DNA of 64,000 bases from Cercis canadensis (Eukaryota > Streptophyta > Magnoliopsida > Fabales > Fabaceae), in contig QAOA01000533.1 of assembly GCA_003255065.1 (NCBI GenBank), positions 106,923 through 170,922 on the forward strand, in the 5' to 3' direction. Under the pieces are notes generated by a model that saw nothing but the letters and a program-made list of their open reading frames with translations, searched no databases and had not been told where the DNA came from. A program made the translations under genes and the position numbers. Positions within the stretch are counted from its first letter, which is position 1. Each line of letters starts with the position of its first letter. Positions 58,332 through 64,000 of this stretch are shown here, piece after piece.

Positions 58332-59765
58332 TGTGAGAAATCTTAACGTAAGTGTACGTTATCGTTTCCAAGTAATAAAATGAGAGTGAGTTATCGTTCC
58401 CACGAGGACTAATGTATCAACTACCGAAATTGGGTTAACCTTAATTTTATCTAATCAATCAATATGGAGAGATTTTCAAGAAACAACTAAAATAGGATGA
58501 AAACAAACTTAAACCAGCAAAATAATAAACTAAACCAGTAAAATGATAGAATTATCAAGAGAGAAAACATCTAGGGCTTTTGATTTCACCATAGCTATTC
58601 CGATTTGCTATTCCTATTTCATTAACCAAGAACACTCTTCCTAATTGCTAGCCAAGAACCCTAAATTATTTATTAGCCTTTCCCAAGGTCAAACAAAAGT
58701 ATTTCTAAGTTATGAACCCACAATATTCCTATGTGAATTGCGAACAACCTAGAAATTCACTTAATTCTATGGTTCTTTTTAAATAGCTACACAGACCATA
58801 GAGGTATATTCCTATCCTACATGTAACCTATGTTCTTAATCTCTATGATCTTTAATTACGAATGACCTCTCAGTCTCATTGTAATTATCTAATCAACTAA
58901 TTGGTGATCAAGCAATTAGAAGCATGAAGATTTGAGAAGAAGAAGACAATTTAATAAAGGAGTTCTTGAAACAAAGAAATAGAAAATCACAAATCATCCT
59001 AGCTAGGCTACATCATAGCCCTAGAAGGGAATTTAGTTCATAGCAAAAAGGAAGAACATGATAAAATTAAATCTAGACATGATTCAATGGGAGGAAGAAT
59101 AAAAACTCTGAAGAGAAGCCCCAATCTTCTTGTGCCCTGAATAAGAACTCTGAAGAGAAGCCCCAATCTTGTTGTGCCCTTCTCTAATCCTTGTTTTTGC
59201 TCTCCGTCTTGCCTCCAAAAAGTCTAGAAAAGAATTCCCCAAATTATTCCTAAAAGTCTCGTTTTGTACCCCTAAGCAAAAGCCTTAAAGAAACTTAGGA
59301 AAAAGAACACGTATTCAGAAATTTGGTCACGGGCGCCGCGGTGCTGGAAAACGGGCGCTGCAGCGTTGGGTCTCTGCTTGAAAATCCAATTTTTACTGAC
59401 TCTGGCGCTGCGGCGCTGAATTCTTGGTGCTGCTTCTTTGCCAAAAACATAAATTTTACAGCAAATGGGCGCTGCGGCGCTGGATCTCTAGCGTTGCGGT
59501 GCTGGTCCTCTGTCCAGCATAGAATTTTGAGCGCTGCAGCCCTTGGTTGCTGTCCAACTTTTGCATTCTGATGTTCCAGGAGCTGCAGCTCTTGATTTTA
59601 AGGGATGCAGCCCTTACTTTTTGTCCCAAATCTTCATTTCTTCATTTTAAACCATGAAACCTATAATTTAACATAACCAACCTATTAAATGACAATTAAA
59701 CTAAATAAACAACCAAATAATTAAGTAAAAGATATCTAAAGAGTGGGTATGAAACTCACTCAACG
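58332..59765 (-). repeat. LTR 2, shared by both tandem elements
   Basis: 1434 bases, TGTGAGAAATC to CACTCAACG (last base changed from the expected A). To the left is a primer site; to the right, with no gap, a polypurine tract. It therefore serves as 5' LTR for one element and 3' LTR for the next. Confidence 0.85.
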
Positions 59766-62700
59766 AATACCCCCAAACTTAACATTTGCTTGTCCTCAAG
59801 CAAAGAAAGAGAAAAATTAAATTAAACTCAACAACTAACTAACAAAGTGAAAAATTTATTTGCTAACCATACAGTCCTCAAAGATCTCTATTAAACACAA
59901 ATCCTAGAAAATTTTTAAGATAACATTAATGTGTATAATTTCAACCCAAAGTTAATTTTATCTCAATCTCACTAAAATTTCTTTTGTGTGTGTAAGTATA
60001 GCCCTTGCTTACCCTACTCTCTTCACTTAAATGAGATTATGCAAATAAGCTCATAAACACATATTCTCCACTTTTATTCTCTCAGAACCCTATATGCTTG
60101 CTTTCATGTCAATCTCCACTAATGTAGGCATTTCACAATATTGAAGATCAAAAGGACTTTTGATAAGCTTGTAATGTGTAGCTGGGTTAAGGGTAGGATG
60201 ATGGATAAACATGTGGCTTAACTCACCCATCACACAATTTCAGTTTAGAGCAAATTTTAAGAGCACCCTTCTTTCTTTTCACTTCTAACTTCCCGAAACT
60301 TATTTTCTTCTTTACTTTGCCATCCACCAATAGAATTCTTACTTTTGGGCCACTACATCCCATACGCAATGCTTTCTAAGACATTTTTTTTTTCTTTTTT
60401 CAATATTTGCACAATTGTCTTTTCTTTTCATTGCAAAATATTTTTTTTTTCTTTACAGCAGGGATGTAGCTTTTGAATTTTCATTCTTTGGTGGCCATTT
60501 CATTGAAATCTTCCTTTTCTTTTCTTCACCAATCCTCCTTAATTTTCTTAGCTCTAGATGCTCTTAAGACTGAAAATGTATTTTAGGTGAAAGGTTCAAG
60601 ACAAAAGATCATACAAAGGGATAGGATCAGTATAGGTGACAAAGAAACAGGCTAAATTAAGCTCAATGGGGTATGCTAGGGATAAAATATCATACAAAGG
60701 GATAGCTAGAAAGGCTCAAACGAAACAAAAATAGCCTAAATCATCTCCCTAATATTGTGCAGCCTAGGATTTCGCCTCGACTGACAATCAAGCAAGTTCT
60801 AGCATTCTGTGAGATTTTAAAATGACTTAATTCACATAATCATCTCTAAGCATGCAGATTTCAAATAAATAGGGTTATGTGCTCAATAATTCAAGAAATT
60901 TCAGTTAGACAAAATTTAACACAAGAGTTAATTAGAAACATAAACACAAAATCTATCATTTTTCTAGAGCTATAAATAGTGAAAATCAGTTTTATCATTA
61001 GCCTAAGGTTAAACAAAAAATTTCACTCCATTCTACTAAACTAAAGAAAAAATAAAAATTAAACATAAAAACTACCTAGAAAAGCATTTAAAGATACCCA
61101 ATAAGTTAAGTGCAAATCAATACAGCAGCTCAAAAAATAATTCCCCACCCCCAAACTTAAAGGAAACATTGTCCTCAATGTTTAAAGCAAAGAAGAAAAA
61201 GATGTGAGGACTTCCCTGAAATAAAGATGGATTACTTTGCATCATCATCAGGTGGAGCTGCTGAGGGGAATAAAAGTTATAGATTGTATACCTGAAACAT
61301 AAAAAAAAATTAAACACACAAGCATGAAAATAAAATTAAACAACTAAACAAAAATTAAGAGAAATGGTTAAAAAGATTGGGTTGCCTCCCAAAAAGCGCT
61401 TGTTTTATAGTCCTCAGCCTGACTGTCTCTGGAATAAATTAACTAGAATCAAAAATAGCAGTGGAGGACTTCTGAAATTTTACTCCACTATTTCTTTAAG
61501 CTTTGGATTGTTGGTCAGTCTCTTTTAAGCTCCAAACTTTATTTCCATCTCCAAAACAAGCAGATTTTCTAAGATGCTCCAAAAGAATCTTTTGGAATGA
61601 CAGCTTCTTTTTCTTGTTTTTCTTGTGAGATTCAACTATAGGCACTGGTCTAGCCATTGGCTTCCTGGGAGTTTTATCATCTTGGACCTCTAAATCATGA
61701 GGCTTCTCCTTGTTTTTCGTTCCCATGGTGTGAACTCCAACTGGGTCTTGTAANTTCCATTTATAGTGTCAATTTTACAACAGACACTCACTTCTTCCGG
61801 ATGCTTTATTTCTTTGAAAACTTTGAAGGACACTTGATCACCTTGCACTCTCAAAGTAAGTTGGCCCTTTTGCACATCAATAAGAGCTTTCTTAGTTGCT
61901 AAAAATGGACAACCAAGAATAATTGGGATTTCTTTGTCCTCTTCTATGTCAAGCACAACGAAGTCCGCTGGGAAGATGAACTTGTCCACTTTCACCAATA
62001 CATCCTCCAGGATTCCCCTTGGATACTTGATTGATCTATCTGCCAATGTCAAGGAGATGGAGGTTGGCTTTATTTCTCCTATACCCAATTTCCTGAAAAC
62101 AAAAAGAGACATGAGGTTAATACTAGCACCAAGATCACAAAGTGCCTTACCGAAAGATATATTGCCAATAGAACAAGGAATATTGAAACTCCCTGGATCT
62201 GTTAATTTTGGTGGCAATTTCTTTTGTAAGATTGCACTGCACTCCTCAGTAAGTGCCACAGTCTCATAATCCGCTAGCTTTCTTTTATTTGAGAGAATCT
62301 CCTTCATAAATTTCACGTAGCTAGGCATTTGCTCCAAAGCATCTGCAAATGGGATATTGATGTGCAGCTTCTTGAACACCTCCAGAAATTTAGAGAATTG
62401 ATTATCCAACTTCTTCTTCTGGAATTGCTGAGGGAACGGAAGAGGTGGAACATATGGTGGAGGATTATCTGGGAATAACTTAGATGTTTTCCCCACAGGT
62501 GTCACATGAGTTTCCACTGGAGTGTCTTCTTTTACCTCAGGCTCAACTGGCTTACTAGGCACCTTCTTGACAACTTCAGGAGGTTCATCCAAAGTCTTAC
62601 CACTACGAAGAGTTATGGCCATGACATGCTCTTTAGGATTCACTTCTGTATCACTTGGCAATGATCCCTGCTGTCTGCTAGTGAGCATGGTGGAGAGTTA

Positions 62701-64000
62701 ACCCACTTGCATCTCTAAGTTACGAATGGAGGCATCTGTTCGGGCCATGAATTGACTTGTATTCATGGTCAATTTGGCTAGAGCATCCTCCAAAGAAACC
62801 TTTGCTTGCACAGGTGGTTGAGCAGTGTTTTGGTTGTTTTTCCAAGAGAAGTTTGGATGATGTCTCCACCCCGGATTATAAGTGTTCGAATAGGGGTCAT
62901 TCTGTCTGTTCTGATTCCCCACATATTTTGCTTCCTCGGCCTGAGATGTAGAGAACGGGTTGCCCACCTGGCAATCTGTACTACCATGAGGACCTCTACA
63001 ATTTTCAGGAGGTGACTGGATGACATTTACATTCCGGACGGTCAACTGCTTAGCTAGTGAGTCGATTTTTGCAGATAAAGCAGTAAATGCGTCAACCTCA
63101 TGAACCCCAAGCACCTTTCTTGAAGTGGACCTCTTAGTAGGCCACTGATAGGCATTGGTAGCCATATCTTCTAGCAAGTCATGGGCAGCTTCATATGTTT
63201 TTCTCATCAAAGACCCACCAGCAGCGGCATCAATTAGGGCCTCGGTGGAATTTAGTAACCCATTATAAAAAGTTTGCAACTGCAACTAGTCAGGGAGTCC
63301 ATGGTGAGGACATCTACGAAGCAACTCTTTGTACCTTTCCCAAGCCTCCTGAAGTGACTCATTATCCAATTGATAATATGTTGCAATGTCATTTCAGAGC
63401 TTGGCGGTCTTAGCTGGTGGGAAAAATTTTGCCAAGAATTTTTGGGCCAAAACGTCCCATGTGGTGATGGTGCCTGTTGGCAAAGACTGAAGCCAAACCT
63501 TGGCTTTATCCCGTAATGAGAAAGGGAATAGGCAAAGGCAAATAGCATCATTACCAACCTCGTTGTGTTTGAAAGTATCACATATCTCCACGAATCCAGA
63601 AAGATGAGCATGAGGGTCTTCACTCGCTAATCCACTAAACGGGGCTGATTGGACCATATGGATCATAGCTGGTTTAATCTCAAAAAAGTTTGCTTCAATA
63701 GCTGGCGCCTTATACCTGAATTGGTATCCGTGATGGAAGGTAAAGCATAATCACGGAGTGCCTTTGGAGGGTTTTCTTCTGCCATTGTGTTTGTTAAAAC
63801 TCTGGTAAACACTTTTCTTGCCTTTCTATTTTTTCAACAGGTCTTCTCTATCTCAGAATCAAGTGGGATTAGAGAACTGCGTCCAGAATTTCTCATACAC
63901 TAAAAGAAAAACTCTTGAAAGTCTCAAACAATAAAACAATTAAATAGATCTGTGAAAATAAACGATTAGAGTAAAATCAAGATCACTGAGTATCGATATT
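59766..64000 (-). mobile_element. second gag-protease-only element of the tandem, cut by the window edge
   Basis: It repeats the interior of element 1: polypurine tract, non-coding 3' region (59766-61495), gag-protease (61496-63785), and the start of the leader. The window ends about 40 bases before the expected primer site, so its 5' LTR is not seen. Confidence 0.85.
61496..63785 (-). pseudogene. gag-protease of element 2, with stops
   Basis: Same order as element 1. ATG at 63785 ([17 protein letters not shown]), gag domain ([36 protein letters not shown]), then 62698-63285 and 61690-62688 open blocks with protease ALCDLGASINLMSLFVFRKL and the linker PPPYVPPLPFPQQF. Stops lie near 63287 and 62697, and an N at 61754 breaks the C-terminus. 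The zinc-knuckle region reads ENCRGPHGSTDC, having lost the first Cys-x2-Cys spacing kept in element 1, so the knuckle is defective. Confidence 0.82.

Larger units (their letters stand above)
52357..59765 (-). mobile_element. gag-protease-only, Athila-derived LTR retrotransposon, first of a tandem pair
   Basis: On the minus strand: 5' LTR (58332-59765), tRNA-Asp-like primer site (58304-58321), gag-protease (58077-55715), about 1.7 kb of non-coding 3' region, polypurine tract AAGTTTGGGGG (about 54038-54048), 3' LTR (54032-52357). No reverse transcriptase, RNase H or integrase is present, so it would need enzymes from elsewhere. The class resembles the non-autonomous TR-GAG elements described in plants. 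Its 5' LTR is directly followed on the right by another internal region, so the two copies share that LTR. Confidence 0.85.

Overview
This window looks like repeat-rich nuclear DNA of a eudicot plant. The evidence is AT-rich intergenic sequence, split genes with plant-type introns, and many plant transposons (Ty1/copia, Athila-like Ty3/gypsy, CACTA, Mutator-like, hAT-like, PIF/Harbinger-like, Helitron, SINEs). I do not name a species. Only two coding regions look possibly intact: the N-terminal exon of a 2-oxoglutarate/Fe(II) oxygenase at the left edge (1-261, minus) and a single-exon, secreted, cysteine-rich protein (29495-29887, plus). Nearly everything else is transposons or relics of genes carried or broken by them.

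Layout. 1-0.3 kb: oxygenase 5' end. 2.7-4.0 kb: a Pack-MULE (transposon carrying a gene fragment) with a DUF2828/DUF7788-type fragment; its right flank is duplicated at 1.5-2.5 kb across assembly gaps. 5.2-10.0 kb: a Helitron-like segment with a decayed helicase and minus-strand exon relics of at least three unrelated genes (U2AF large subunit, DRG GTPase, mitochondrial intermediate peptidase). 10.5-13.2 kb: two related copies of an unrecognised gene, one broken by a SINE. 14.1-23 kb: an Athila-like element (LTR, polypurine tract, 3' region, envelope-position ORF) interrupted by two solo LTRs. 24.2-26.3 kb: a decayed gene, perhaps kelch-like, split by a Tourist-like MITE. 26.4-27.8 kb: nested inverted-repeat elements. 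27.9-37.1 kb: a degenerate CACTA element holding the cysteine-rich gene, a MITE, and a second Pack-MULE with a COP1-interactive-protein-1-like coiled-coil fragment. 37.9-43.4 kb: a Ty1/copia element with TA...TA rather than TG...CA LTR ends. 43.4-48.1 kb: its flank, and a second version of the same locus that looks like an unmerged haplotype. 48.7-49.2 kb: a fold-back MITE. 50-50.6 kb: an ALMT (malate channel) relic. 51.2-52 kb: a copia integrase fragment. 52.4-64 kb: two gag-protease-only, Athila-derived elements in tandem sharing the middle LTR, running off the right edge.

There is no operon-like cooperation among genes. The window records insertion, exon capture and decay. Fifteen single-base N positions (1482, 2548, 3751, 27124, 27619, 29376, 30562, 37315, 44370, 45168, 48145, 52464, 53812, 55179, 61754) look like contig joins. 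At several of them the same sequence lies on both sides, so some repeats here are probably assembly artefacts. All family names come from reading translations and repeat ends by eye; no database search was run.
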